The notes under the pieces are model-generated. The model searched no databases, was not told the DNA's origin, and worked only from the letters and a program-made list of their open reading frames with translations. A stretch of 49,541 bases of DNA from Calothrix sp. HK-06 (lineage in GTDB: Bacteria; Cyanobacteriota; Cyanobacteriia; Cyanobacteriales; Nostocaceae), in NCBI RefSeq assembly GCF_001904745.1, contig NZ_MRCD01000068.1, positions 1-49,541 on the forward strand, read 5' to 3'. Position 1 is the stretch's first letter; each line of letters starts with the position of its first letter. The translations under genes were made by a program, and so were the position numbers. Below are positions 8,514 through 22,184 of the stretch, in pieces.

Positions 8514-8999
8514 CTATGACATAGCACCAATTACGTAGTCGAAGTAAGAGCCAGCTTCACCAGCATCTTCACCAGACATAAGTCCAGTAGCAACGCTCTT
8601 CATTGCAGCAACACCAGCAACAACAGCGTCAATGGGGGTACCAAGTGACTTGTACATTTCGCGTACACCAACGATACCGATTTCTTCGATAGGTGTTACA
8701 TCACCAGATACGATTCCGTAGGTGATTAAGCGCAAGTAGTAGTCAAGGTCACGTAAGCAGGTAGCAGTCATTTCTTGACCGTATGCGTTTCCACCAGGAG
8801 AAACAACGTCAGGACGCTTTTGGAACAACTGGTCGCCAGCTTGCTTAACAATGCGCTCGCGGTTGTCAGTTAATGCTTGAGCGATACGTAGGCGCTTTTC
8901 TCCAGTGGTAACGAAGGATTTGATTCTATCCAATTCGCCAGGGCTGAGATAGCGTGCTTCTGCGTCTGCATTCACGATGGACTTCGTGACGATACTCAT
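8514..8999 (-). CDS. apcA: Allophycocyanin alpha subunit
   Basis: A 161-residue phycobiliprotein beginning [20 protein letters not shown], paired with ApcB in the allophycocyanin trimers of the phycobilisome core. The phycocyanobilin site is the Cys in [21 protein letters not shown] set the start at 8999 rather than at 9017 because GGAGGA lies 8 bases before this ATG and the resulting length equals that of known ApcA. It is the first gene of apcA-apcB-apcC, 383 bp after the apcE stop. That gap holds a GC-rich hairpin and probably its own strong promoter. Confidence 0.97.
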   Translation of the reverse strand: MSIVTKSIVNADAEARYLSPGELDRIKSFVTTGEKRLRIAQALTDNRERIVKQAGDQLFQKRPDVVSPGGNAYGQEMTATCLRDLDYYLRLITYGIVSGDVTPIEEIGIVGVREMYKSLGTPIDAVVAGVAAMKSVATGLMSGEDAGEAGSYFDYVIGAMS

Positions 9000-9335
9000 A
9001 TGAGTGGATTCCTCCAATACTAGGTAAAACCAGATTTACGACTTACTGGCACTGTTACAACGGTTGTGAATTTATCTCGCTGCCTTAAACAGCTTCGAGA
9101 ACCCACTTGCGTAAATTCATCAACACAAGCGGTTAAACTCAACTACCCCTTATGGATTATTTTCAGGCATCCTGTTGAGTATTTATGACTCTTCTTAACA
9201 CTTTGTAATATTTGCTTTCATGTTTGCTATAGTACACATTTTGTGCTTATAATTTGAAAGCTTTGTTAAGAAATGTTTCAATATTCAACACAAAATAGGC
9301 TGACGCCTTTCTTGATGGTCAACAGCCTAATTTAA
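9000..9335. other. apcE-apcA intergenic leader region
   Basis: About 340 bp without a gene, carrying the upstream region of apcA on the minus strand. The GGAGGA ribosome site is at its left end. AT-rich blocks near 9215-9260 could hold the promoter, but I cannot fix the -10 and -35 boxes with confidence. Confidence 0.45.
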
Positions 9336-9370
9336 TCCCCCCAACCCCCCTTATTAAGGGGGGGTGGGGA
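9336..9370 (-). terminator. GC-rich hairpin after apcE
   Basis: C6-TTATTAA-G6 (9345-9363) flanked by a second C/G-run pair, starting 13 bp after the apcE stop. There is no T run on the minus-strand side, so it may protect the apcE 3' end or attenuate read-through into apcA rather than act as a strong terminator. Confidence 0.55.
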
Positions 9371-9382
9371 TGATCACATGAA

Positions 9383-13217
<3,835 letters not shown>

Positions 13218-13541
13218 ATGCGTTTTAAGTATAAATTACTAGCCCTAGCTGCTCTATCTATCGCGCTTACACAAACTATTACTCCTGCAACAGCTTTACC
13301 AGGACAAAGCGTTAAATCATTTATAAAATGGGCAAAAAATAGACCTCTGCCCACGCTACAACAAAATAGTGCGTATGGTGCCGTTAACAACCAACATCTA
13401 AATTATCTAAACAAGGCGCCAAAAAGTAAGAAAATCAACAAAACAAATGTAACAGCCAACAAAGATACAACAGTTAAATTCAGTAAATATAACGAAAAAG
13501 CATTAAAGTTAATTTTAAAAGTATACGGCAATTCTAGATAA
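13218..13541 (+). CDS. Small secreted hypothetical protein
   Basis: A 107-residue protein with a clear signal peptide: basic MRFKYK, hydrophobic LLALAALSIALTQTI, and a likely cleavage at TPATA-LPGQS. The mature part is strongly basic and Lys/Asn-rich (KAPKSKKINKTNVTANKDTT) and ends in YNEKALKLILKVYGNSR. I do not recognise a domain. The ATG follows no obvious Shine-Dalgarno site. It stands between the divergent apcE and a methyltransferase gene and is probably its own transcript. The signal peptide and a GGCGCC site inside the frame support a real gene. Confidence 0.6.
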   Translation: MRFKYKLLALAALSIALTQTITPATALPGQSVKSFIKWAKNRPLPTLQQNSAYGAVNNQHLNYLNKAPKSKKINKTNVTANKDTTVKFSKYNEKALKLILKVYGNSR

Positions 13542-13767
13542 AAACCATAAACGTCTCATCTGCCCAGTATAGTTTATAGTCGAGGTTAACAAACCCCATT
13601 ATTACACTTGCTACAAGTATTACAATAAATCCGGTTTGCCATATGCTGGGTTTGGTTGTGGTACTGTTTTGCATTATTCAACTACATATATATGTTGAAT
13701 TAAATATAACCGTTCAAAACGCCCAACCACAGGATAGACTCAGAAATGCAGCGATGTTGTTTATACT

Positions 13768-14949
13768 ATGTCCGATACTCAAAAAGTTAGCGAGAAAGTT
13801 GCTAAACTCTACGATACATATCCGTTTCCGCCAGAACCAATACTGGATGAGGCGCCTCCAGGTTACAATTGGCGGTGGAATTGGTTGACTGCTTATAATT
13901 TTTGTACTGGCATGAAACCGCAAAAACGAGATATTCGTATTCTCGATGCTGGTTGTGGGTCGGGTGTTGGAACTGAGTACTTAGTACATTTAAACCCAGA
14001 AGCGCAAGTTGTTGGGATAGATTTAAGTGCGGGAACACTAAAGATTGCTAGAGAGCGCTGTCAACGTAGCGGCGCCAATCGTGTAGAATTTCATCAGCTA
14101 AGTTTATTTGATGTCGAACAGCTACCTGGGGAATTTGATTTAATAAATTGTGTAGGGGTTTTACATCATACCGATGACCCAATTCGAGGAATTCAAGCTT
14201 TAGCAAAAAAACTGGCGCCTGGTGGTTTGTTTCATATATTTGTATATGGGGAATTAGGACGCTGGGAAATCCAACTTATGCAACGTGCTGTTGCATTACT
14301 CCAAGGTGATAAACGTGGAGATTATAAAGATGGAGTCAAAGTGGGACGGCAAATTTTTGCTTCGCTTCCAGAAAATAATCGAATTGTGAAGCGAGATAAG
14401 GAACGGTGGTCATTAGAAAATCATCGTGATGAGAATTTCGCGGATATGTACGTACACCCGCAGGAGATTGATTATAACATTGATACGCTGTTTGAGCTTA
14501 TTGATGCTTCGGGTTTGGAATTTGTCGGGTTTTCAAATCCTGGGTTTTGGGACTTGCAAGCGCTTTTGGGTAAATCACCTGAACTAATGGAGCGTGCAGA
14601 AAGTCTAACGGAGCGTCAGCGTTATCGTCTTATAGAATTACTAAATCCTGAAACTAGTCATTACGAGTTTTTTTTAGCACGTCCACCTTTAAATAAAGCT
14701 AACTGGTCGTCAAATAGTACATTACTAAGTGCCATACCAGAAGTTAGTCCATGCATAGATGGGTTTCCAAGTCAAACAATATTTAACTATGATTACAAAA
14801 TAGTAAATCTATCGAACGCAGAGTTAGCTTTTATGCAGGCTTGTGATAGCAGTAAAAGTGTTGATGAAATTTTAAAATCTGTAGATTTTAATTTGGATGG
14901 AGTCCGGCGCCTTATTGAACAACAATTAATTATGATGGCGCCAATGTAG
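13768..14949 (+). CDS. SAM-dependent methyltransferase with C-terminal extension
   Basis: A 393-residue protein. Residues about 1-45 (KLYDTYPFPPEPILDEAPP) are a leader seen in cyanobacterial methyltransferases of this group. The class I Rossmann core follows: motif I ILDAGCGSGVGTEYL, the acidic end of strand 2 VVGIDLS, motif II DLINCVGVLHHTDDP, and motif III LAPGGLFHIFVYG. After about residue 190 comes a helical region with DNFADMYVHPQ-like text, and the last 70 residues (NLSNAELAFMQACDSSKSVD) resemble a PqqD-like winged helix. The substrate cannot be read from the sequence. It lies upstream of the ATP synthase operon with a 500-bp gap, so cotranscription is unlikely. Confidence 0.85.
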   Translation: MSDTQKVSEKVAKLYDTYPFPPEPILDEAPPGYNWRWNWLTAYNFCTGMKPQKRDIRILDAGCGSGVGTEYLVHLNPEAQVVGIDLSAGTLKIARERCQRSGANRVEFHQLSLFDVEQLPGEFDLINCVGVLHHTDDPIRGIQALAKKLAPGGLFHIFVYGELGRWEIQLMQRAVALLQGDKRGDYKDGVKVGRQIFASLPENNRIVKRDKERWSLENHRDENFADMYVHPQEIDYNIDTLFELIDASGLEFVGFSNPGFWDLQALLGKSPELMERAESLTERQRYRLIELLNPETSHYEFFLARPPLNKANWSSNSTLLSAIPEVSPCIDGFPSQTIFNYDYKIVNLSNAELAFMQACDSSKSVDEILKSVDFNLDGVRRLIEQQLIMMAPM

Positions 14950-15445
14950 TTCGTAGATATGTACAGGATAGAGAAAACTAAATGTAGATAACTATGATTA
15001 GTGAGTGCAGTATATTCCTCGGAAGTATTAAGTGTGATAGATAACTCAGTAAGTAGAGTCTACTGAAATTAGGTTCAGCAAGACACAAACGGGTGAAAAC
15101 TAGGAGCTAAAATGTGAAGGGGAAGGATGAATATTTATCGCTTCTTATGAAATCAGCCTTGAGAGCAGGTTATCATCCTGATTGGTTTTCTAGTTCGACG
15201 CAAGGAGAGCATTTGGGAGCCATTCATGAGCGATACTGAGCAGGAAATGGTGGCAATGTCCAGTTTTCAATCACTAAATGGTCAATCAGTTGCCTAAAAC
15301 GGTTTCCGTGGGGCGAATCTGGATCAAATTGGAGTTAACAATTAAGTTAGTTGTTTTTTTCTAAAGTAATGTTACCCAATCGTGATATGATTTTACTGGC
15401 TGAGTGTGCAGTCAACATAACTAGAAAATACTGGTTTAAAGTCCC
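14950..15445. other. Leader region of the ATP synthase operon
   Basis: About 500 bp before atpI with no long frame. It should carry the operon promoter. It contains one short frame with a good ribosome site (15114-15239, listed separately) and an AT-rich segment with TTAACAATTAAGTTAG followed by a T run near 15350. Confidence 0.5.
15114..15239 (+). CDS. Candidate small protein (41 aa) upstream of atpI
   Basis: A GTG-initiated frame of 41 codons preceded by TAGGAG with a 7-base spacer. The peptide starts VKGKDEYLSLLMKSALRAGY, followed by HPDWFSSSTQ and ending HLGAIHERY. It is hydrophilic, with no signal peptide or membrane helix. An ATG two bases upstream of the GTG is followed at once by TGA, giving a minimal ATG-TGA unit overlapping the start. 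I do not recognise the peptide. The ribosome site makes it worth listing, but a chance frame is quite possible. Confidence 0.3.
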   Translation: MKGKDEYLSLLMKSALRAGYHPDWFSSSTQGEHLGAIHERY

Positions 15446-15883
15446 GTGAGCTTGTCAGAAGAAACAACCGAACCCACACCAACAATACGACAAGAAGCTC
15501 AATCCGGTGTTGAGGACTCCGAGCCAGTTGGTTCTATGCAAGAGTTCTATCGACTCTATCAAGAGTTGCTAACGATTACTCTTGTGATAACGGGGATTAT
15601 TTTCGTCTCTGTTTGGATTTTCTATTCTCTGAACATTGCCCTAAACTATTTGCTTGGGGCATGTGCCGGCTTAGTTTATATTAGAATGTTGGCGAAAGAT
15701 GTTGAGGGATTGGGGCCAGAAAAACAGAAGCTAAGTAAAACGCGCTTCGCATTATTGGTAATAGTAATTCTGCTCGCATCGCGGTGGGATGAATTACAGG
15801 TAATGCCCATATTTTTGGGATTTCTGACTTATAAGGCAACTCTCATCTTCTATGTAATTCGGACGGCTTTTTACGCTGACTAG
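15446..15883 (+). CDS. atpI: ATP synthase protein I
   Basis: A 145-residue membrane protein with GTG start. A hydrophilic, acidic N-terminus ([15 protein letters not shown]) is followed by four hydrophobic segments: [48 protein letters not shown] and [16 protein letters not shown]. It matches the AtpI family, which assists assembly of the c ring and is the first gene of the cyanobacterial atp1 operon. 121 bp separate it from atpB. The place in the operon makes the call secure despite low sequence conservation in this family. Confidence 0.9.
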   Translation: MSLSEETTEPTPTIRQEAQSGVEDSEPVGSMQEFYRLYQELLTITLVITGIIFVSVWIFYSLNIALNYLLGACAGLVYIRMLAKDVEGLGPEKQKLSKTRFALLVIVILLASRWDELQVMPIFLGFLTYKATLIFYVIRTAFYAD

Positions 15884-16004
15884 CGCTTTGTAAGCGGGAT
15901 AACCGAAAAAGTAAATCTAGATTTTGCGGTTAGGTTTATATCTACCCGTGAGATTTGCCCCTGCTCTTATTTAAGATGGGAGAAACATTTGATATAGGAA
16001 GAAA

Positions 16005-16757
16005 ATGGTGAATTTTATCAACGTCTTCCATTCTCTTACCCTTGCCGAGTTAGAAGTTGGAAAACACTTTTACTGGGAATTGGGTGGATTAAAAGTACAC
16101 GGGCAAGTATTTCTCACTTCTTGGTTTGTTATTGGTCTTCTCGTAATAGCATCGCTTGCTGCAACGAGAAATATCCAGAAAGTTCCTAGTGGTATCCAAA
16201 ATTTAATGGAATATGCCCTAGAATTTATTCGGGACTTGACGAAAAACCAAATTGGTGAGAAAGAGTATCGCCCTTGGGTGCCTTTTATTGGCACATTATT
16301 TTTGTTTATTTTTGTCTCGAACTGGTCTGGTGCTTTAATACCTTGGAAGCTATTAAAATTGCCTGAAGGTGAATTAGCGGCGCCGACTAATGACATCAAT
16401 ACAACTGTTGCACTGGCATTACTGACTTCATTGGCGTATTTTTACGCTGGTTTTAGCAAAAAAGGTTTGGGTTATTTCAGAAAGTATATCGAACCAACCC
16501 CAATCTTGTTGCCAATTGCAATTCTTGAAGATTTCACCAAACCTCTTTCCCTAAGTTTCCGTCTTTTTGGTAACATTTTGGCGGATGAGCTGGTGGTTGG
16601 AGTACTAGTTTTACTAGTTCCTTTGTTTGTTCCTCTACCAGTAATGGCTCTTGGTTTATTTACCAGTGCTATCCAAGCGTTAGTGTTTGCCACCCTAGCT
16701 GCTGCCTATATTCATGAGGCATTAGAAGGACATGGCGAAGAACACGAGGAACATTAA
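16005..16757 (+). CDS. atpB: ATP synthase F0 subunit a
   Basis: A 250-residue membrane protein forming the proton half-channels beside the c ring in the thylakoid membrane. The essential Arg lies in [20 protein letters not shown]. Other family marks are [40 protein letters not shown] (split here as several helices) and [21 protein letters not shown]. Length is typical. TAGGAAGAAA before the ATG provides the ribosome site. The last residues are Glu/His-rich ([10 protein letters not shown]). Second gene of the atp operon. Confidence 0.97.
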   Translation: MVNFINVFHSLTLAELEVGKHFYWELGGLKVHGQVFLTSWFVIGLLVIASLAATRNIQKVPSGIQNLMEYALEFIRDLTKNQIGEKEYRPWVPFIGTLFLFIFVSNWSGALIPWKLLKLPEGELAAPTNDINTTVALALLTSLAYFYAGFSKKGLGYFRKYIEPTPILLPIAILEDFTKPLSLSFRLFGNILADELVVGVLVLLVPLFVPLPVMALGLFTSAIQALVFATLAAAYIHEALEGHGEEHEEH

Positions 16758-16784
16758 ACAATATCAAAAGATACATCGATTTGA

Positions 16785-17102
<318 letters not shown>

Positions 17103-17115
17103 TACAAATTTTTAA

Positions 17116-17161
17116 TGTAGAGACGCTGTATGTATAGTTAATAACTATCACCGTCTCTACA
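17116..17161. repeat. Family B hairpin (TGTAGAGACG) between atpE and the b' gene
   Basis: The outer stem TGTAGAGACG (17116-17125) pairs with CGTCTCTACA (17152-17161), with an inner stem ATAGTTA/TAACTAT. It starts 14 bp after the atpE stop. A stable hairpin here could shield the atpE part of the message, which is needed in excess, but that is inference. Related palindromes lie at 24193 and 43173. Confidence 0.7.
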
Positions 17162-17229
17162 GTAATACGCCCCCAAATTTTGGATTTTATCAATAAAAAT
17201 TGCCGTATAGTGCGCGGACGAGGCAAGAA

Positions 17230-17655
17230 ATGTTTGATTTTGATGCAACCCTGCCTTTAATGGCATTACAATTCCTGCTTTTGGCGGCTTTACTAAACTC
17301 GATCTTCTATAAGCCTTTAACAAAGGCACTAGATGACCGCGATAACTACATTAGAACCAATAAGGTTGATGCTCGCGAGCGTTTGGATAAAGCCGAGCGA
17401 ATAGCGAAAGATTACGAACTGCAACTTGCAGAAGCACGTAAGCAAGCACAAGCAGCAATTGCTTCGGCGGAAGCAGATGCTCAATCAATTTATTCTAAGA
17501 GTATTGCAGAAGCTCAACAAGAAGTTCAAAAGCAGCGTGAAGAAGCATCTCGCGAAATTGAAACTCAAAAAGAGTCAGCGATGCGTTCTTTAGAACAACG
17601 AGTAGACTCTTTAAGTCAGCAAATTCTAGATAAATTATTGGGACAAACTGTTTAG
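17230..17655 (+). CDS. atpF2: ATP synthase F0 subunit b'
   Basis: A 141-residue peripheral-stalk protein. One N-terminal membrane helix ([23 protein letters not shown]) is followed by a long Ala/Glu/Gln-rich coiled coil that ends in [15 protein letters not shown]. Cyanobacteria and plastids use a b/b' heterodimer instead of two identical b subunits. I chose ATG 17230 ([15 protein letters not shown]), because the [11 protein letters not shown] motif opens the conserved part. A start at 17200 would add ten residues. Nostoc homologues have a longer N-terminus, so the start is not certain. Also called atpG in cyanobacterial naming. Confidence 0.92.
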   Translation: MFDFDATLPLMALQFLLLAALLNSIFYKPLTKALDDRDNYIRTNKVDARERLDKAERIAKDYELQLAEARKQAQAAIASAEADAQSIYSKSIAEAQQEVQKQREEASREIETQKESAMRSLEQRVDSLSQQILDKLLGQTV

Positions 17656-17729
17656 ACAAAGCGATATATTTTCTCATCGCCCTATCAGTCTCAAAAGCCC
17701 AAGCAAACAAGGGCGTAAGCATTGCCCCT

Positions 17730-17787
17730 CCTTATATGTAGAAATATAAGGTGTGATTAGCAATTTTCTCCTTATATATTAGGAGAA
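17730..17787. repeat. Two small hairpins between the b' and b genes
   Basis: CCTTATAT (17730-17737) pairs with ATATAAGG (17744-17751). Then TTCTCCT (17766-17772) pairs with AGGAGAA (17781-17787). The second would expose or mask an AGGAG well upstream of atpF. They may be processing or stability elements. Confidence 0.45.
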
Positions 17788-17830
17788 ATCAACGTATTAG
17801 CAGTTAAGTACGCAGTTGTAGATGGGTATA

Positions 17831-18373
17831 ATGGGCACCTTAATATTATTGGCGACAGAGGCGGTTGCCGGTCACGCCGAAGAAGGTGGTTTCGGTCTAA
17901 ACCTAGACATTTTAGAAACCAATATAATTAACCTGGCAATTCTGGTTGGCGTACTAGTTGTATTTGGACGTAAGTTTCTTACTGATACTTTGAGCGCGCG
18001 TCGTACTAGTATTGAAATCGAAATTAAAGAAGCAGAACAACGTGCCAAAGAAGCTGCTGCGTCATTAGCAGAAGCGCAAAAGAATTTAACTCAAGCACAG
18101 CAAGAAGCGGAGCGAATCCGTAAAGCTGCTAGCGAAAATGCTCAAAAAGCTAAAGAAGCTATTTTGGCACGTGCCCAAGTCGATGTGCAACGTCTCAAAG
18201 ATGCCGCTGCTGCTGATTTGACGAGCGAACAAGATAAAGCAATTGCACAACTACGATCGAGAGTTGTTGCGCTGGCTCTTCAAAAAGCTGAGTCACAGCT
18301 AAAATCTGGAATTGCTGAAGATACACAGCACGCATTAATCGACCGCAGCATTGCGCTATTGGAGGTAAGTTAG
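17831..18373 (+). CDS. atpF: ATP synthase F0 subunit b
   Basis: A 180-residue stalk protein: short N-terminus [20 protein letters not shown], membrane helix [22 protein letters not shown], then a charged coiled coil ([20 protein letters not shown]) and a C-terminus ending in [14 protein letters not shown]. It connects the a subunit to the F1 head through delta. I prefer ATG 17831; ATG 17822 adds three residues and cannot be excluded. The stop codon touches the atpH start, so translation is coupled. Confidence 0.95.
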   Translation: MGTLILLATEAVAGHAEEGGFGLNLDILETNIINLAILVGVLVVFGRKFLTDTLSARRTSIEIEIKEAEQRAKEAAASLAEAQKNLTQAQQEAERIRKAASENAQKAKEAILARAQVDVQRLKDAAAADLTSEQDKAIAQLRSRVVALALQKAESQLKSGIAEDTQHALIDRSIALLEVS

Positions 18374-18925
18374 ATGAAAAGTACTGTTGCTACTGAAGAA
18401 ATCGCTGCTCCTTATGCACAGGCATTAATGTCTGTAGCGCAATCTAATAACTTGACCGAAGCGTTTGGTGATGACGCACGGTCAATAGTCGGTTTACTTT
18501 CTGGAAGCGAAGACCTTCGTAACTTTTTTGATAACCCTTTCATTCAAATTGATACAAAGAAGTCTCTTGTTAATCGTCTACTGAGTGACGATACAAACGC
18601 CTTCTTTCGGAATTTTTTGATGTTATTGGTTGATAGAAAGCGAATTTCTTTTCTTGAACCAATCATGAGGCAGTATTTATCACTGCTACGCGAATTAAAT
18701 CAAACGGTTTTAGCTGAAGTAACTTCTGCAATTCCTTTAAGTGAAGCGCAAGAGCAAGCAGTAATCGAAAAAGTTGTTGCGATGACTAACGCGCGTTCTG
18801 TGGAGCTTGAGAAGAAGGTAAACAGCGATTTGATTGGTGGTGTCATCATTAAAGTTGGTTCGCAGGTAATTGATGCTTCTTTACGCGGTCAATTACGGCG
18901 CCTGTCTTTAAGTTTAGGTAGTTAA
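18374..18925 (+). CDS. atpH: ATP synthase F1 subunit delta
   Basis: A 183-residue soluble protein that caps the F1 head and holds the peripheral stalk. The N-terminal helical domain opens with EEIAAPYAQALMSVAQ. The centre has FFRNFLMLLVDRKRISFLEPIMRQY, and the C-terminal part shows the signature VNSDLIGGVIIKVGSQVIDASLRGQLRRL. The ATG follows the atpF stop with no gap, and GGAGG lies 10 bases upstream inside atpF. The cyanobacterial naming atpD is also used for it. Confidence 0.95.
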   Translation: MKSTVATEEIAAPYAQALMSVAQSNNLTEAFGDDARSIVGLLSGSEDLRNFFDNPFIQIDTKKSLVNRLLSDDTNAFFRNFLMLLVDRKRISFLEPIMRQYLSLLRELNQTVLAEVTSAIPLSEAQEQAVIEKVVAMTNARSVELEKKVNSDLIGGVIIKVGSQVIDASLRGQLRRLSLSLGS

Positions 18926-19014
18926 GACGGGCGGGTTTATCTATATCCTAATAAATAATCGGAAATTTAGGTTAACCCCCCCATACAGTTGTCTCTTTTC
19001 AAAGCTATAGAAAC

Positions 19015-20529
19015 ATGAGTATTTCAATTAAGCCTGACGAAATTAGCAGCATTATTCAGCAGCAAATCGAGCAATACGACAAAGAAGTCAAAGTTGCTAA
19101 CGTTGGAACCGTACTTCAAATAGGTGACGGTGTTGCCCGCGTGTACGGTTTGGAAAAAGCAATGGCTGGTGAGTTGCTTGAGTTTGAAGACGGTACAATC
19201 GGTCTTGCGCTCAACTTAGAAGAAGACAACGTTGGTGCGGTATTAATGGGTGAAGGTCGTAACATCCAAGAAGGAAGTACCGTTACCGCTACAGGTCGTA
19301 TCGCTCAAGTACCAGTAGGTGATGCGATTATTGGACGTGTAGTTGACGCATTGGGTAATCCTATCGACGGTAAAGGTGAAATCAAGTCAACTGAAAGTCG
19401 CTTGATTGAATCGATGGCGCCTGGTATTATTGCACGTCGTTCGGTACACGAACCAATGCAAACAGGTATTACCGCTATTGACTCGATGATTCCCATCGGT
19501 CGTGGACAGCGCGAGTTAATTATTGGTGACCGTCAAACTGGTAAAACAGCGGTTGCTATTGACACCATCCTGAACCAAAAAGGCGAAGATGTAATTTGTG
19601 TATACGTTGCCATCGGTCAAAAAGCTTCAACCGTAGCTAACGTTGTTCAAACATTACAAGAAAGAGGCGCCCTTGACTATACTATTATTGTTGCCGCTAG
19701 CGCATCCGAAGCAGCACCACTACAATTTTTAGCGCCATACACAGGAGCAGCAATTGCTGAGTACTTTATGTACCAAGGCAAAGCTACCCTAATTATTTAT
19801 GACGATTTGTCCAAGCAAGCTGCTGCATACCGTCAAATGTCCTTGTTGCTCCGTCGTCCACCCGGTCGTGAAGCATATCCTGGTGACGTATTTTACATTC
19901 ACTCCCGTTTATTAGAACGCGCTGCAAAACTCAGCGATGAGCTTGGTAAAGGTAGCATGACAGCGTTACCTATCATCGAAACTCAAGCAGGTGACGTATC
20001 AGCTTACATTCCTACCAACGTAATTTCGATTACCGACGGTCAAATTTTCTTATCATCTGACTTATTCAACGCTGGTGTTCGTCCCGCTGTAAACCCAGGT
20101 ATTTCAGTATCACGGGTAGGTTCAGCAGCACAAACCAAAGCGATGAAGAAAGTCGCAGGTAAAATTAAACTCGAATTAGCACAGTTCGACGACTTACAAG
20201 CATTTGCACAATTTGCATCTGACTTAGATAAAGCGACCCAAGACCAATTAGCACGTGGTGTACGCTTACGCGAACTTCTCAAACAGCCACAAAACTCCCC
20301 ATTATCCGTATCCGAGCAAGTAGCTATTCTGTACGCTGGTATCAACGGATACTTAGATGATATCCCAGTTGAGAAAGTAGGCGCCTTCACAAAAGGTTTA
20401 CGCGAATACTTAAAGAACAGCAAACCAGCATACGCTCAAGCAGTACAAACTTCTAAAGTAATGGGTGACGCAGAAGAAGCAGCACTCAAAGAAGGTATTA
20501 CTGAATACAAGAAAACCTTCGCAGCATAA
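19015..20529 (+). CDS. atpA: ATP synthase F1 subunit alpha
   Basis: A 504-residue regulatory nucleotide-binding subunit of F1. The Walker A motif GDRQTGKT is near residues 170-177, and [26 protein letters not shown] carries the Walker B region. The family signature [14 protein letters not shown] is present near residue 365. The N-terminus ([20 protein letters not shown]) is the usual delta-binding helix. Length is normal. Several GGCGCC sites lie in the frame. Beta and epsilon genes are not adjacent, which is normal for cyanobacteria, where they form a separate operon. Confidence 0.98.
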   Translation: MSISIKPDEISSIIQQQIEQYDKEVKVANVGTVLQIGDGVARVYGLEKAMAGELLEFEDGTIGLALNLEEDNVGAVLMGEGRNIQEGSTVTATGRIAQVPVGDAIIGRVVDALGNPIDGKGEIKSTESRLIESMAPGIIARRSVHEPMQTGITAIDSMIPIGRGQRELIIGDRQTGKTAVAIDTILNQKGEDVICVYVAIGQKASTVANVVQTLQERGALDYTIIVAASASEAAPLQFLAPYTGAAIAEYFMYQGKATLIIYDDLSKQAAAYRQMSLLLRRPPGREAYPGDVFYIHSRLLERAAKLSDELGKGSMTALPIIETQAGDVSAYIPTNVISITDGQIFLSSDLFNAGVRPAVNPGISVSRVGSAAQTKAMKKVAGKIKLELAQFDDLQAFAQFASDLDKATQDQLARGVRLRELLKQPQNSPLSVSEQVAILYAGINGYLDDIPVEKVGAFTKGLREYLKNSKPAYAQAVQTSKVMGDAEEAALKEGITEYKKTFAA

Positions 20530-20533
20530 AAAA

Positions 20534-20611
20534 TAGTTAGGAGTTAGGAGTTAGGAGTTAGGAGTTGTATCTTTCTAACTCATAACTCATAACTCACAAC
20601 TCATAACTCAA
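20534..20611. repeat. STRR block forming a hairpin between atpA and the gamma gene
   Basis: Four heptamers GTTAGGA in direct order (about 20535-20566) are followed by a run of CTCATAA/CTCACAA heptamers (about 20577-20610). The left heptamers (GAGTTAG) are complementary to the right ones (CTAACTC), so the whole 78 bases can fold into one long imperfect stem in the transcript. It lies inside an essential operon. Confidence 0.8.
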
Positions 20612-20622
20612 GATTAAAAGAT

Positions 20623-21570
20623 ATGGCAAATTTAAAAGCGATACGCGACCGAATTCAGTCGGTTAAAAATACCAAGAAGATTACCGAAGCGATGCGACTG
20701 GTTGCTGCTGCACGTGTACGACGCGCGCAAGAGCAAGTACTTTCGACACGTCCTTTTGCTGACAGATTAGCACAAGTACTTTACGGTTTACAAACTCGCT
20801 TGCGGTTTGAAGATGCAGATTTACCACTGCTTAAAAAACGCCAAGTTAAAACCGTTGGTGTATTAGTAATTTCTGGAGATCGTGGTTTGTGCGGTGGTTA
20901 TAACTCCAGCGTCATCAAGCGCGCGGAAATTCGTGCTAAAGAACTTAAAGCAGAAGGGTTAGATTATAAATTTGTGATTGTTGGACGTAAAGCATCACAA
21001 TACTTCCAACGTCGCGAATATCCAATTACTGCGACCTTCATGGGTTTAGAGCAAATTCCTACTGCGACTGAAGCTACTAATATTGCTGACGAACTACTTT
21101 CTTTGTTCTTGTCTCAAAGCGTAGACAGAATTGAGTTAGTTTACACAAAGTTTGTTTCATTAGTAAGTTCACGTCCAGTTGTACAAACATTGCTACCTCT
21201 TGACCCTCAAGGTTTAGAAGCAGCAGACGATGAAATTTTCCGCTTAACAACTCGTGGTGGTCAGTTTGAAGTTACGCGCGAAAAAGTGACAACTGAAGTG
21301 CGTGCTTTCCCTCGCGACATGTTATTCGAGCAAGACCCAGTACAAATTTTAGATTCCTTGTTGCCTTTGTACTTAAGCAACCAATTATTACGCGCGCTCC
21401 AAGAATCCGCAGCAAGCGAACTTGCCGCACGGATGACTGCTATGAGTAACGCAAGTGAGAACGCTGCTGAACTTATTGGTTCGTTGACATTAGGATACAA
21501 CAAAGCTCGTCAAGCTGCTATTACCCAAGAAATTCTTGAGGTTGTTGGTGGCGCCGAAGCTTTAAATTAA
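20623..21570 (+). CDS. atpG: ATP synthase F1 subunit gamma
   Basis: A 315-residue central rotor shaft. The N-terminal helix [20 protein letters not shown] and the C-terminal helix [29 protein letters not shown] form the coiled coil. [20 protein letters not shown] is conserved. Residues about 195-235 ([20 protein letters not shown]) are the photosynthetic insertion, which in cyanobacteria lacks the regulatory Cys pair of plants; no Cys pair is seen here. Last gene of the operon, followed by an inverted repeat. Often named atpC in cyanobacteria and plastids. Confidence 0.96.
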   Translation: MANLKAIRDRIQSVKNTKKITEAMRLVAAARVRRAQEQVLSTRPFADRLAQVLYGLQTRLRFEDADLPLLKKRQVKTVGVLVISGDRGLCGGYNSSVIKRAEIRAKELKAEGLDYKFVIVGRKASQYFQRREYPITATFMGLEQIPTATEATNIADELLSLFLSQSVDRIELVYTKFVSLVSSRPVVQTLLPLDPQGLEAADDEIFRLTTRGGQFEVTREKVTTEVRAFPRDMLFEQDPVQILDSLLPLYLSNQLLRALQESAASELAARMTAMSNASENAAELIGSLTLGYNKARQAAITQEILEVVGGAEALN

Positions 21571-21580
21571 TTGTGCATTT

Positions 21581-21656
21581 TGTCATTCTGAGCGCAGCGA
21601 AGAATCTCGCAAAGTTTTGATAGATCAAGAGATGCTTCACTACGTTCAGCATGACA
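21581..21656. repeat. Family D inverted repeat after the atp operon
   Basis: TGTCATTCTGAGCGCAGCGA faces an imperfect complement that ends GTTCAGCATGACA, with a 20-base loop. It begins 10 bp after the gamma stop, so it may end the operon transcript. A related unit (TCATGCTGAACGTAGCC ... CGCTCAGAATGA) lies at 25777-25884. Confidence 0.7.
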
Positions 21657-21746
21657 TTGTTCACATTGATAATAATTTTAAGATGTCCATAAGATTGTTG
21701 GCAATTTTTGAAATCTTGTACTACAATAAAAATATCTAAACAACAC

Positions 21747-22128
21747 GGGGCTTTACTGGTTTCGATTTGGTGGCGAAAGCTGCTCGTTGATGCAGGTCGA
21801 GAGGGAGTGTCTCTCGTAAATAAAGGCTCAAAACAATAGATGCAAACAACATCGTAAAATTTGCTCGTAAGGATGCCCTAGTAGCAGCCTAAAAGCCTCT
21901 TTCAGGTCCGAGCGTTTCTAGTTTGACTCCGTTAAGAGCTAGAGACAACCCTCAACGGATGCGCTAACAAGTTTCCTCTGGTAGACTAGTTAGCAAAGAA
22001 ATCACCAGAGCATCCTACCGTTCGGGATAATGAACGATTCCCGCCTAGAGGGTAAGATAGGCTAAACCTGTGAACGATGCGGGGGTTAATACCCATTGAA
22101 GACATGGGTTCGATTCCCATAAGCTCCA
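21747..22128 (+). ncRNA. ssrA: tmRNA (ssrA)
   Basis: One-piece tmRNA that rescues stalled ribosomes. The 5' end GGGGCTTTACTGGTTTCGAT and the 3' end (GGGTTCGATTCCCATAAGCTCC plus A, split here as TpsiC arm and acceptor) pair to form the tRNA-like domain. CCA is not encoded. The tag frame begins at GCA 21842 and ends at TAA 21890-21892. It reads ANNIVKFARKDALVAA, the tag known in Nostoc-type cyanobacteria. Several stem-rich segments (pseudoknots) lie between. A terminator follows at 22143. Confidence 0.97.
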
Positions 22129-22142
22129 TATTATACACATAT

Positions 22143-22184
22143 ACCTACCTGATATACTTAGATTCAGGTAGGTAATTTGTTTTT
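22143..22184 (+). terminator. Intrinsic terminator of tmRNA
   Basis: A perfect 10-bp stem, ACCTACCTGA (22143-22152) and TCAGGTAGGT (22164-22173), is followed by AATTTGTTTTT. It ends exactly at the ATG of the next frame. Confidence 0.85.

Noticed and set aside
20534-20611. Possible small CRISPR array
   Set aside because: The repeats are heptamers in direct contact with no unique spacers, typical of STRR, and no cas gene is near. No CRISPR array was seen anywhere in the window.
19015-21570. Loss of ATP synthase beta and epsilon genes
   Set aside because: In cyanobacteria these two genes form a separate operon, so their absence here is normal.
22100-22128. A tRNA gene by its TpsiC arm GGGTTCGATTCCC
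   Set aside because: It belongs to the tRNA-like domain of tmRNA. No separate tRNA gene was found in the window.
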